Shown one piece after another: positions 56,522 through 64,000 of a DNA stretch of 64,000 nucleotides (position 1 is the stretch's first letter; the number at the start of each line of letters is the position of its first letter). The position numbers and the translations under genes are program-made. Source of the stretch: MWBV01 sp964447315 (GTDB lineage Archaea; Nanobdellota; Nanobdellia; Pacearchaeales; GW2011-AR1). A model generated the notes under the pieces. That model saw nothing but the letters and a program-made list of their open reading frames with translations. It did not search any database and had not been told where the DNA came from. The stretch lies in NCBI GenBank assembly GCA_964447315.1, contig CAYURQ010000001.1, positions 40,208 through 104,207 on the forward strand, read 5' to 3'.

Positions 56522-56863
56522 ATGTGGGGAAGAGGTGTTGTAGTTCTGATTTTATTGGTTTGTTTGATTGGAATTATTTCCTCTTCTCCTTTTATTTCTT
56601 TTGTTAATCCAACTCCTGATGATGGAGAGCAAACAACAGGAACTTCTAGACTGAAATTCAAGGAAATATATGAGGAAATTGAAAGTGGTAAAGAAGATGC
56701 TGTAACTGAAGAAGTAGTTGAAGAAGCAGAAAATGAGCAAGACTTAATTAATAAAGAAGAGATAAATATAAATGATCAAAAATGGATATATTTTGTTGTG
56801 GGAGTTATTTTGGTTTTACTATTTGTTGGAATTCATTTTATTTTAAGAAGAAAAAATGCATAA
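56522..56863 (+). CDS. small extracytoplasmic protein with two membrane segments, 113 aa
   Basis: Signal-like N-terminus (GRGVVVLILLVCLIGIISSSPFISFVNPTP), a short acidic Glu-rich middle (EIESGKEDAVTEEVVEEAENEQD), and a C-terminal helix (WIYFVVGVILVLLFVGIHFIL) with basic tail, so a membrane-anchored acidic peptide outside the cell. Not recognised. Confidence 0.6.
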   Translation: MWGRGVVVLILLVCLIGIISSSPFISFVNPTPDDGEQTTGTSRLKFKEIYEEIESGKEDAVTEEVVEEAENEQDLINKEEININDQKWIYFVVGVILVLLFVGIHFILRRKNA

Positions 56864-56976
56864 TTTTACTACTATTTATCAATGCTGTTTATTTATATAG
56901 TGTAATTACAATAAATTAATAAACCTAAAAATATTAATTATTTTACAAGATTCTAAAAAGGTTCTAAAAAGAGAAA

Positions 56977-57828
56977 ATGCAAAGCAAAAGAGGACAAACA
57001 AAAACAAAAATCATTGCAGGAGCTGTTACACTAAGTATTTTAGCTTTATTGATTCTTGCAGGACCTGTTGGTGCTTTTTCATTGGATTTAGATTTAAGTG
57101 ATGATTCTGTTCAAGTTGGTACAATGACTAGTTTTATTGCTAGTGCAAATATTGAACCAGGAGAAGAAATTACAGTTAGTTATTTTATTGTTGATTTAGA
57201 TGGACCAGTTAGTATTTCGTGTGCTTTTATGCCTGATGGAACACCCATAACAAGTTGCAATGGTATGACAATAACTCAAATAGAAAATTTAGATTATGGC
57301 TATGGGTATGGAAACCCATATGGAAATATGACTTATGAAATAACTTTAGATACTTTAAATTATCCTTTAGGAATTTACACAACAAGATTAGTTGCATTAA
57401 CTTCTGAGGGCCCAATTACTTTTCAAGGAGGAGATTTAACAATATTTAATGAAGATGTAAAACTAGAAAAATGCTCAGTTAGGGCAGATGATGGTGAATT
57501 TTATTTATTTGGAGATTTTTTTGGAATAAATAATGACTTTAGTTATTATCATCCTCAAAGTGGATTTGATAAAGGACAAGGTTCATTAACTTCTCAGTAC
57601 AGAGGGGAAAGATTTAGTTATAGATTTGAAACAGAAGATATTATCTCAAAAACTCCTCAACAAGTTAAAATTCTAGTTAATGGAAAATACAAAGTGCAAA
57701 GAGGTTCTTGGGTAGAAGATGTTCAAGCAGTATTAACAATTGATAAATCTCAAAATATGGTTTTGTTGGAAAGCAATGAATTTGGACTTTATGAATCTAC
57801 TATTACTTTTTTAAGGGGCTGTAATTAG
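56977..57828 (+). CDS. secreted protein, paralogue of 54341, 283 aa
   Basis: Signal peptide (IIAGAVTLSILALLILAGPVGA), then LDLDLSDDSVQVGTMTSFIASANIEPGEE, DYGYGYGNPYG and NMTYEITLDTLNYPLGIYTTRLVAL correspond to the N-terminal half of the 54341 protein (VDKGEDVVF..., YGYGYG, LSYEITIDTSDYKTGFYNTKFI). The C-terminal half differs: two Cys (EKCSVRAD and RGCN) and beta-rich sequence, no membrane helix. Probably released or attached by other means. Terminator-like hairpin follows. Confidence 0.7.
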   Translation: MQSKRGQTKTKIIAGAVTLSILALLILAGPVGAFSLDLDLSDDSVQVGTMTSFIASANIEPGEEITVSYFIVDLDGPVSISCAFMPDGTPITSCNGMTITQIENLDYGYGYGNPYGNMTYEITLDTLNYPLGIYTTRLVALTSEGPITFQGGDLTIFNEDVKLEKCSVRADDGEFYLFGDFFGINNDFSYYHPQSGFDKGQGSLTSQYRGERFSYRFETEDIISKTPQQVKILVNGKYKVQRGSWVEDVQAVLTIDKSQNMVLLESNEFGLYESTITFLRGCN

Positions 57829-57829
57829 G

Positions 57830-57854
57830 GTTTCTTTTTTAGAAAAAAAGAAAC
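57830..57854 (+). terminator. terminator-like hairpin after 56977 gene
   Basis: GTTTCTTTTTT and AAAAAAGAAAC (11-bp arms, 3-nt loop) begin 2 nt after the stop codon. Lies in a short gap between convergent genes. Confidence 0.6.
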
Positions 57855-57916
57855 TACTATGGTAGAAAAAACTACTTTTACTTTCAGTATATAAAAGAAG
57901 GGTTTCTTTATTTATT

Positions 57917-58345
57917 TTAAAAATTAGTTTGTGCAAATGCACTTCCTGCCCAGTATCCTAAAAGAGTTGTTGTTCCTGTAAAAACAGTTCTATAAAATGT
58001 TTTTTGTAATTTATTTTCTTGTAATTGTTCTGAGGTTCTTTCTAATTTATGAACTGTTGTTGAAGCTTTAAATTGATCTTTTGGATTTGCTTGTGAATAT
58101 TTTTTATCTGAAAATGTTAAAGTATCATCTTGAATGCCTTTCCTAGAAAGCTTAGATAATTTACTGAAAAGATTTGGTATTTCAGAGGACATTATTAATG
58201 TAAACATTGTTGGAGCATACTTTGTTAGAAATTCAACACTAGAACTTAAGTCAAATCCTGTTGTTTCTTTATATCCTGCGTAAAATCCTGCTGCAAAGAT
58301 TAATGCTGGGGAATTTACATTGAGTGCTATTTTTTCTATTTTCAT
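57917..58345 (-). CDS. hypothetical protein, 142 aa
   Basis: Contains two hydrophobic segments (SPALIFAAGFYAGY and VFTGTTTLLGYWAGSAFA) and a middle with charged helices (SKLSRKGIQDDTLTFSDKKYSQANPKDQFKASTTVHKLE). Not recognised. It may be a small membrane-associated protein. Lies 43 nt from the phosphoglycerate mutase gene, same strand. Confidence 0.5.
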   Translation of the reverse strand: MKIEKIALNVNSPALIFAAGFYAGYKETTGFDLSSSVEFLTKYAPTMFTLIMSSEIPNLFSKLSKLSRKGIQDDTLTFSDKKYSQANPKDQFKASTTVHKLERTSEQLQENKLQKTFYRTVFTGTTTLLGYWAGSAFAQTNF

Positions 58346-58388
58346 ATAAATAAATCTTAGAAAGAGATTATAAATTTATCTAATAGGG

Positions 58389-58985
58389 TTAAATAGAATA
58401 AACATAAACTTTGTCATATGGAATAAACCATTTAACAACATTATCTTTTGAAGCTTTTTCCATGATTTTTCTGAAAAGTCTTATGGAATTTCCATGAGCT
58501 GATATCATTACATTCACTTTGTTTTTTCTCATATATTTTTTTAGATATTTTATGAACTTTTTAACACGTTTTTCAACGTCTGCAAAACATTCTCCATTTG
58601 GAGGTCTATCTTTTTTATCATATCCTCTATGCCATTTATCATATTGTTCTTGTCCATATTTATCTATAGCCCATTTATGAGTTTTTCCAGATAAATCTCC
58701 ATAATCTCTTTCAATCATTCTATCATCTTGAATTTTTACAGTACATTCTGGATGATACTTAATAACATATTTTAGAGTGTCTTTGCTTCTAGAACGACTT
58801 GTGTAAAACGCAACTTGTATTTTTTTGTTTTTTAGTTTTTCACCAACTGTTTTTGCATTTTTAATTCCTGCAGGAGTTAATTTAGAATCCTTGAAACCAG
58901 TAAACATTTCTTTTTTATTGAAATCTGTTTGACCGTGTCTGAATAAATATATTTTGTAATTTTGTTTTTTCTTTTTTAATTTCAT
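58389..58985 (-). CDS. phosphoglycerate mutase (histidine phosphatase family), 198 aa
   Basis: Glycolytic or related phosphatase: IYLFRHGQTDFNKKEMFTGFKDSKLTPAGI has the RHG catalytic motif; then SRSRSKDTL, MIERDYGDLSGKTHKWAIDKYG, and ISAHGNSIRLF with the second catalytic His. The pattern resembles cofactor-dependent phosphoglycerate mutase (GpmA) with the phosphate-binding RxxD blocks, at about 50 residues shorter than GpmA. Start set at ATG after GAGGTGA Shine-Dalgarno; a GTG 6 nt upstream is possible. Works with pyruvate kinase nearby. Confidence 0.85.
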   Translation of the reverse strand: MKLKKKKQNYKIYLFRHGQTDFNKKEMFTGFKDSKLTPAGIKNAKTVGEKLKNKKIQVAFYTSRSRSKDTLKYVIKYHPECTVKIQDDRMIERDYGDLSGKTHKWAIDKYGQEQYDKWHRGYDKKDRPPNGECFADVEKRVKKFIKYLKKYMRKNKVNVMISAHGNSIRLFRKIMEKASKDNVVKWFIPYDKVYVYSI

Positions 58986-59037
58986 TTTCACCTCTGTTTT
59001 GTAAAGTTATTAAGAAAACCTTATTTAAAAAAACTAC

Positions 59038-59118
59038 GCCCAGAGCAAGATTCGAACTTGCGCACCCCGAAGGGTCTAGATTAGCAATCTAGTGCGTTAA
59101 CCACTCCGCCATCTGGGC
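59038..59118 (-). tRNA. tRNA-Ser(GCT)
   Basis: Class II tRNA, 81 nt, acceptor stem GCCCAGA/TCTGGGC, D arm, anticodon stem CTAGA/TCTAG with loop TTGCTAA (anticodon GCT), long variable arm (CCCTTCGGGG), T arm GTTCGAATC. No intron. 3' CCA not encoded. Confidence 0.95.
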
Positions 59119-59165
59119 ATTAAAATATTAAAATTAAATTGCTTTTAAGGTTTATTGTTTTATAT

Positions 59166-59852
59166 TCATTTAAACTCTTTTTTGTGCTTTTCTGTTTCTT
59201 TAATTATCTTTTTCATTGCTTTTACAGAAAGAACTGGGTTTTTTCCTATTGCAGTTTCTTCTGCTAACAAAAGTGCTTCACTTCCTTCAAGAACTGCATT
59301 TGCCACATCTGTTACTTCTGCTCTTGAAGGTCTTATATAATTAACCATAGAAGGCATCATTTCAGTTGCAGTTATTGACATTATTCCTTTTTTATTGCAT
59401 TGTTTGGTGATTGTTTTTTGAATCATAGGTATTTTTTCAAATGAAATTGCTCTTCCCAAATCCCCTCTAGCAATCATTATCCCTTCACTTACTTTGATCA
59501 ATCCTTGAATGTTGTCAACTCCTTTTTTTGTTTCAATTTTAGCGATTATTTTTATTTTTTTATTAAACATTTTTTTAATCTTAATAATTTCACTGGGATT
59601 TTCAGCAAAAGAAATAGCTAAATAATCAAATTCTTTATCTTTTAATTCATAAAGAATTTCCCTATCTTTAATATCAATAAGTATTTTTATTTTTCCTGCT
59701 TTATTTATTTTATTTTTTATTTTTTTATAATCTTTTATTGGAACATATTTTGTATTTATTCTTATAATTTCTGCTCCAGAGGAAATGATTTTTTTTAAAA
59801 TCCCAAAACTTTCACAAGCAGGACCATATGTAAATATTATTTTTGCTTTCAT
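59166..59852 (-). CDS. minimal pyruvate kinase-like protein, 228 aa
   Basis: Only the TIM-barrel core of pyruvate kinase is present: KAKIIFTYGPACES, SSGAEIIRINTKY, KIKILIDIKDREI, the KIIAKIETKKGVDNI block with the catalytic Lys, MIARGDLG, and SRAEVTDVANAVLEGSEALLLAEETAIGKNP. The B domain and the allosteric C-terminal domain are missing (228 vs about 470 aa). The ATQMLESM block reads TATEMMPSM. Catalytic residues appear mostly kept, so it may be a working minimal enzyme or a divergent relative. Confidence 0.75.
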   Translation of the reverse strand: MKAKIIFTYGPACESFGILKKIISSGAEIIRINTKYVPIKDYKKIKNKINKAGKIKILIDIKDREILYELKDKEFDYLAISFAENPSEIIKIKKMFNKKIKIIAKIETKKGVDNIQGLIKVSEGIMIARGDLGRAISFEKIPMIQKTITKQCNKKGIMSITATEMMPSMVNYIRPSRAEVTDVANAVLEGSEALLLAEETAIGKNPVLSVKAMKKIIKETEKHKKEFK

Positions 59853-59874
59853 TTTTTTATTCTAAACAATTATC

Positions 59875-60015
59875 CTAGTTTTCAGGATAAAATTCCCATC
59901 TACTTAGTAAAGAATCATATTGTAAAGTTCCTGTTAAATCATAAAATACCATTATTCCTGCTATAATTAATAACACCCCAAGAAATGCAAACATTATTAT
60001 TTTTTTCTTTTTCAT
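59875..60015 (-). CDS. single-pass membrane microprotein, 46 aa
   Basis: MKKKKIIMFAFLGVLLIIAG, then IMVFYDLTGTLQYDSLLSRW and EFYPEN: a basic N-terminus, one membrane helix and a short outside tail. The ATG is 61 nt from the divergent MFS gene. No other function can be inferred. The TAG stop codon is 23 nt from the PK-like gene start. Confidence 0.5.
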   Translation of the reverse strand: MKKKKIIMFAFLGVLLIIAGIMVFYDLTGTLQYDSLLSRWEFYPEN

Positions 60016-60075
60016 AAAATAATATAGAAAACAGTTTATTTAAAGATTTTTAAAGTAAAAAATACAATTACTTCA

Positions 60076-61272
60076 ATGGGCATGCTCATAAGAAAACAAA
60101 GAGGTTATTTTAGGTTTACAAGAATTGGAAAGTTGTCGCTTGTAGGATTAATTATATCTTTTGCAGCAGCTTTCATAAGCACTATATGGGCTGTTTACAT
60201 GGATAGTTTCATTAATGATATTGTGCTTGTTGGATTGTTTTCTTCTTTGCTTACTTTGATTTCGTTTTTTTCATATTTTTTTATAATTCCTTATATTGAA
60301 AAAGCAGATAAAGGAAAAATATTTTCCCTATCACTTATATTATTTATAATCTCTTACATACTTTTTGCTATAAATAATAATTTTTATTTGTTCTTAATAC
60401 TAGCTGTTGCAATTACAATAATTCTTACATTAAGAATGACTAGTTTTGGGATACTTGTGAGAGATAATTCAAGAAATAGGGATGTTTCTGTTAATGAAGG
60501 AATTATTTATACTTTCATGAATATTGCTTATGTTCTTGGACCTCTTATTGCAGGATTTATTCTTTCAGGTCTTGGAATAAGTTGGGTTTTTATATTATCT
60601 GCGTTGTTTTTAATTTTTGGATTAATAATATTCCAGACATCTAAAATACAAGATACAGAAGGTAAAAAAAAGATTGATAAAAAAATAGCAAAAAATTTTA
60701 TTGATTTTTTTAAAAGTAAAGAAAGAACAATTGCTTACTTAATTGGAGCAGGAGTAAATGTTTGGTGGACATTGACTTATTTATTTATTCCCTTGATGAT
60801 TGTTAGATCTAATCTAGGAGAAATATGGATAGGATACTTTTTGTTTGCAACTGCAATTCCTTTGATGCTTTTTGAATATGTTTTTTCAAAGTGGGCTTCT
60901 AAAAATGGTTTTAAAAAAATGTTTAAAACAGGATATTTAATTGTGGCTGTTTTGTCTTTTGCATGTTTCTTTTTTTCTAATATTTATGTAATTTTAGGTT
61001 TACTTGTTTTAGCGAGTATTGGAATAGCAATGATTGAACCTACAAGTGAAGCTTACTTTTTTGATATATTAAAAGGAAAAGAAAAATACAGATTTTATGC
61101 TCCATACAATACTTCTGCTAATAATGGGGGATTAGTTGGAAGAATACTTGGTTCAATTTTACTGATATTTTTGCCATTCAAATTTATATTCTTGTTATTT
61201 GCAATATTAATGTTTGTACTGTTTTTAATTTCCAGAAAAACAAAAGCAGTAAATGAATCAAAAAGAAAGTAA
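60076..61272 (+). CDS. MFS transporter, 398 aa
   Basis: Twelve hydrophobic helices in the major facilitator pattern: LSLVGLIISFAAAFISTIWAVYM, then YIEKADKGKIFSLSLILFIISYILFA (loop 2-3 with acidic-basic residues), GPLIAGFILSG (helix 5 motif) and PTSEAYFFDILKGKEKYRFYAPYNTSANNGGLVGRILGSILL. A central basic loop (KKKIDKKIAKNF) divides the halves. Substrate not determinable; possibly a peptide, sugar or drug. The tRNA-Met gene follows. Confidence 0.85.
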   Translation: MGMLIRKQRGYFRFTRIGKLSLVGLIISFAAAFISTIWAVYMDSFINDIVLVGLFSSLLTLISFFSYFFIIPYIEKADKGKIFSLSLILFIISYILFAINNNFYLFLILAVAITIILTLRMTSFGILVRDNSRNRDVSVNEGIIYTFMNIAYVLGPLIAGFILSGLGISWVFILSALFLIFGLIIFQTSKIQDTEGKKKIDKKIAKNFIDFFKSKERTIAYLIGAGVNVWWTLTYLFIPLMIVRSNLGEIWIGYFLFATAIPLMLFEYVFSKWASKNGFKKMFKTGYLIVAVLSFACFFFSNIYVILGLLVLASIGIAMIEPTSEAYFFDILKGKEKYRFYAPYNTSANNGGLVGRILGSILLIFLPFKFIFLLFAILMFVLFLISRKTKAVNESKRK

Positions 61273-61325
61273 TTTTTTTAATCAGAAAGCTTTAAAAAAT
61301 GATCCGAGTTAGGTTTATTAGATAT

Positions 61326-61400
61326 AGCGAGGTGGAGCAGTCTGGAGTGCTCGTCGGGCCCATAACCCGGAGGTCGTGTGGTTCAAATCCCACCCTCGCT
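61326..61400 (+). tRNA. initiator tRNA-Met(CAT)
   Basis: 75 nt, acceptor stem AGCGAGG/CCTCGCT giving A1-U72, the anticodon stem has three G-C pairs next to the loop (GGG CCCATAA CCC), both features of initiator tRNAs; anticodon CAT; T arm GTTCAAATC. No intron, no encoded CCA. Confidence 0.93.
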
Positions 61401-61476
61401 ACTTTTTTCTAACCTAAAGATTTAAAATATTCTAAATATTAATTTTTGTATTAAGAGGTGATAAAGAGGTGTTAAA

Positions 61477-62463
61477 ATGAAAATTGCTTTTTTTGAAATA
61501 AAAGAGTGGGAAAAGAAATATCTTGAAAAACAATTAAAAGGACATACATTGAAATTTTTTGAAGATGAATTAACCTTAGAAAATGCTTCTGAAGTTAAAA
61601 ATTTTCAAGCTATTTCTGTTTTTATTTATTCAGAAGTTGATAAAAAAATACTAAGTAAATTACCTAAATTAAAAATGATTGCTACTCGTTCTACTGGATA
61701 TGACCATATTGATATGAAAGCTTGCAAAAATAAAAATATTAAAGTTTTTAATGTTCCTTATTATAGTGAAAATACTGTTGCAGAGCATACTTTTGCATTA
61801 ATACTTTCTTTGTCTCGTAATATTCATAAATCATATGTTAGAACAATGCAGGGAAATTTTTCAATTGAAGGGCTTGCTGGTTTTGATTTAAAAGATAAGA
61901 CAATTGGAATAGTTGGAGGAGGAAGAATTGGAATGCATGTTGCTAGAATTGCGAGAAGTTTAGGAATGCATGTAAGAGTTTATGATATTAAAACAGACAA
62001 TTTTTTATCAGAGGTTATTAATTTTAAGTATCTTGAACTAGATGAACTATTGAAAGTTTCTGACATTATTACATTGCATGTTCCTGAAAATAAGCATACT
62101 CACCATATCATAAACAAAAAAACTCTTTCAAAGATGAAAAAAGATGCTATTTTAATAAATACTGCTCGTGGGGGATTAATTGATAGTAATGCTCTTCTTG
62201 AAGCTCTTGAAAAAAAGAGAATTTTGGGTGCTGGTTTAGATGTTATTGAAGGAGAAGAAATAATTAAAGAAGAAAAAGCATTGCTTCATTGCGGAGATGA
62301 TTGTGCTGATGTTTTTAAGACAATGGTTCGTGATAGAAAAATATTTGAAAAAGAAAATGTAGTTTTTACACCACACAACGCTTTTAATAGTAAAGAGTCA
62401 TTAATTAGATTACTGGATGCGACTATTGAAAATTTAATTGTTAATAAATTTCCTGTAAACTAA
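61477..62463 (+). CDS. D-lactate/D-2-hydroxyacid dehydrogenase
   Basis: NAD-dependent reduction of pyruvate or similar 2-oxoacid. Substrate block NVPYYSENTVAEHTFALILSLSR, nucleotide motif GIVGGGRIGMHVARIARSLGMHVRVYDIK, then INTARGGLIDSNALLEAL (Arg), GLDVIEGEE (Glu region) and FTPHNAFNS with the catalytic His. 328 aa matches D-lactate dehydrogenase. A GAGGTG Shine-Dalgarno pair precedes the ATG. Fits fermentation to lactate with the PK-like and PGM genes. Confidence 0.93.
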   Translation: MKIAFFEIKEWEKKYLEKQLKGHTLKFFEDELTLENASEVKNFQAISVFIYSEVDKKILSKLPKLKMIATRSTGYDHIDMKACKNKNIKVFNVPYYSENTVAEHTFALILSLSRNIHKSYVRTMQGNFSIEGLAGFDLKDKTIGIVGGGRIGMHVARIARSLGMHVRVYDIKTDNFLSEVINFKYLELDELLKVSDIITLHVPENKHTHHIINKKTLSKMKKDAILINTARGGLIDSNALLEALEKKRILGAGLDVIEGEEIIKEEKALLHCGDDCADVFKTMVRDRKIFEKENVVFTPHNAFNSKESLIRLLDATIENLIVNKFPVN

Positions 62464-62867
62464 TCTCTTGGATTAGGCATAAAAATATTAAATTTATTGC
62501 AAGTTTCTTGACATGCACTTTCCAATCCTTTATAATTTTTGTCAAAAAATTTGATATAGTTTTTTAAATCACCCTCTTTATTTAATCCCTGCCTGATCAT
62601 GGCTAATATTTTATTACAATCTAAAACAGATTGCAATGGAAAAAAATAATTAAAAATATTTGTAAAAATCCTTGTATTTAATGGATTTTTCATTTCCAAC
62701 AATAAATATGATTCAATTAAATCTTTATTATATGGATTTCTTCTTTGTAATGTAAAATACTTCCTATTTTTTTCATCAATTGGATTTTTTTCATTAATTG
62801 AATTTTTTAAATACTCAGCAGCAGAAAAAATTTTCAGATATTCTTTATCTTCTGGGCTTAATTCCAT
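62460..62867 (-). CDS. hypothetical protein, 135 aa
   Basis: Soluble helical protein with KEYLKIFSAAEYLKNSINEKN, NPYNKDLIESYLLLEMKNP and two late Cys (ESACQETCNKF). No recognised family. Convergent with the D-lactate dehydrogenase gene and overlapping it by 4 bases (CTAA). Divergent from nagB. Confidence 0.5.
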   Translation of the reverse strand: MELSPEDKEYLKIFSAAEYLKNSINEKNPIDEKNRKYFTLQRRNPYNKDLIESYLLLEMKNPLNTRIFTNIFNYFFPLQSVLDCNKILAMIRQGLNKEGDLKNYIKFFDKNYKGLESACQETCNKFNIFMPNPRD

Positions 62868-62961
62868 TGTTAAATCAGGTATTTTATATATTAAAAGATT
62901 TGTATTTCAAAACATTTATATGGTTATTTTCCATATAAAATATAAATAATAGGGGTGAAAA

Positions 62962-63624
62962 ATGAAAGTTATAAGAGCAAAAAACTACAAAGACCTTTCC
63001 AAAAAATCTTTTGAAATTGTGGTTAAAGAGATTTCAAAAAAACCAAATTTAAGTATTGCATTTGCAACAGGTAAAACTCCTATTGGCCTTTACAAAAACC
63101 TTGTTGAAGCATTTGAAAAAGGAAAAGTTAATTTTTCAAAGGTCAAGGCTTATAATCTTGATGAATATTATCCCATTAAAAAAAACAATAAAGAAAGTTA
63201 TAATTATTATTTGCATAAAAAATTATTTGATAAAATTAATATACCTAAGAAAAACTTAAATCTTCTTAATGGAGAAGCAAAGAATTGGAAAAGAGAATGC
63301 AGTAATTATGAGAGAAAGATTAGAAAGAGCAAAGTTGATTTAATGATATTAGGGGTTGGTGAAAACGGGCACGTTGCATATAATGAACCTGGCTCTGAGA
63401 TTGATTCAAAAACAAGGCTAGTTGAATTAAAACATAAAGCTCTTAGAAAAAAAGCACTTACGATAGGAATTTCTACAATTCTTTCTGCAAAAAAAATTAT
63501 TTTACTTTCATCTGGAAATAAAAAGGAAAAGGCTATTAATTGCCTTTTAAAATCAAAACAAAATAAAAATTGCCCTGTTAGTTTTTTAAAAAATCACAGG
63601 AATTTAACTGTTATAATTGCATAA
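62962..63624 (+). CDS. nagB: glucosamine-6-phosphate deaminase
   Basis: Converts glucosamine-6-phosphate to fructose-6-phosphate and ammonia, feeding glycolysis. Typical blocks: LSIAFATGKTPIGLYKNLVEA, KVKAYNLDEYYPI (catalytic Asp), LNLLNGEAKN, and LMILGVGENGHVAYNEPGSEI with the active-site His/Glu, then ISTILSAKKIILLSSGNKKEKAI. 220 aa is about 40 residues shorter than E. coli NagB. GGGGTGA Shine-Dalgarno precedes the ATG. Confidence 0.93.
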   Translation: MKVIRAKNYKDLSKKSFEIVVKEISKKPNLSIAFATGKTPIGLYKNLVEAFEKGKVNFSKVKAYNLDEYYPIKKNNKESYNYYLHKKLFDKINIPKKNLNLLNGEAKNWKRECSNYERKIRKSKVDLMILGVGENGHVAYNEPGSEIDSKTRLVELKHKALRKKALTIGISTILSAKKIILLSSGNKKEKAINCLLKSKQNKNCPVSFLKNHRNLTVIIA

Positions 63625-63676
63625 ATTTAAAATATATAAAATTCTTATTTTAAAATAAGAGAAAAAGGAAGTGAAA

Positions 63677-64000
63677 ATGATAAGTGAAAAAGTAAAAGAG
63701 TGTTATGAAAAAGCAAAAGATATCATTGACCAATGCTCTACAAAAAATGGTTTGTATGCTAGTGCTGGAAAAAATGGATACAACGCTGTTTGGTCTCGTG
63801 ATTCAATGATTTCAATGATTGGGGCAAGTTTGGTTCAGGATAAAAAATATGAAAAGAAGTTTAAAGATGTTTTTAAGAATAGCATAAGAGTTCTTGCTGA
63901 AAATCAAAGCAAAGTTGGACAAATTCCAAATGCAGTTGACAAGTGGGAAGATAGAAAACCCCATGTTGATTTTAAAACAATTGATTCTACACTTTGGTTT
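63677..64000 (+). CDS. glycogen-debranching/amylo-alpha-1,6-glucosidase-like, 5' part
   Basis: Partial; 108 codons to the window edge. MISEKVKECYEKAKDIIDQC, GLYASAGKNGYNAVWSRDSMISMIGASL shows the (N/V)WxRDS motif of the six-hairpin glycosidase group (amylo-alpha-1,6-glucosidase, neutral invertase). GGAAGTGAAA precedes the ATG. Same strand as nagB, 52 nt downstream, so possibly a sugar-use operon. Confidence 0.7.
   Translation, partial: MISEKVKECYEKAKDIIDQCSTKNGLYASAGKNGYNAVWSRDSMISMIGASLVQDKKYEKKFKDVFKNSIRVLAENQSKVGQIPNAVDKWEDRKPHVDFKTIDSTLWF

Noticed and set aside
59038..61400. tRNA genes as integration sites
   Set aside because: No truncated tRNA 3' copy was seen in the window and no integrase gene lies beside either tRNA.

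Overview
The window is about 30% G+C, gene-dense and archaeal. Evidence: EF-1alpha rather than EF-Tu, Toprim-type archaeal DnaG, archaeal/eukaryotic-type TyrRS, an initiator tRNA with A1-U72, TATA-like boxes about 25-30 nt upstream of many start codons, and Shine-Dalgarno motifs (GGAG, GAGGTGA) in front of only some genes. Small proteins, tight or overlapping genes, stripped-down enzymes and a fermentative gene set suggest a DPANN lineage such as Pacearchaeota or Woesearchaeota. That placement is an inference.

Layout. 0-17.3 kb: core genes (uppP, EF-1alpha, dnaG, a zinc-hook SMC-like ATPase, rnhB) interspersed with small lysine-rich proteins of unknown function, a coupled pair resembling bacterial RNA polymerase alpha-CTD and sigma region 4, a secreted surface protein, and a metalloprotease-like/nucleotidyltransferase fusion operon. 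17.3-28.7 kb: accessory region with a winged-helix/RelE toxin-antitoxin pair and a 4152-bp block present twice as direct repeats (18707-22858 and 23402-27553, offset 4695) around a Nudix gene. Each block carries two copies of a small membrane protein gene, a convergent gene pair, a Cys/His-containing 262-aa protein, a three-gene operon ending in a caspase-like protein, and a RelE-type toxin with a 53-aa antitoxin. Block ends carry 3'-terminal fragments of genes found intact at 31.3-33.8 kb.

28.7-43.2 kb: envelope and glycan genes (GT-C-like membrane proteins, flippase, methyltransferase, GT2 and GT4 glycosyltransferases, WecB, DUF2304 plus a dolichyl-phosphate-sugar synthase-like enzyme), then a TraB-like protein with an internal twin-arginine motif. 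43.6-53.7 kb: a dense toxin-antitoxin/AMP-transfer island bracketed by related repeats. It holds a DUF4143-type ATPase, two Fic proteins with a shared operator-like motif, three HEPN/MNT modules, a RelE pair, an orphan winged-helix paralogue and an interrupted deoxyribosyltransferase-like gene. 53.7-64 kb: secreted Gly-Tyr-rich proteins, tyrS, two tRNAs and central-metabolism enzymes (phosphoglycerate mutase, a very short pyruvate kinase-like protein, a D-2-hydroxyacid dehydrogenase, NagB, the start of a glycogen-debranching-like enzyme), consistent with fermentation of sugars to pyruvate and lactate.

Most attractive for new biology: the duplicated caspase-like cassette and its repeated boundaries; the Fic/MNT proteins that share an N-terminal module; the coupled alpha-CTD/sigma4-like pair; and the SMC with a zinc hook at its exact midpoint.
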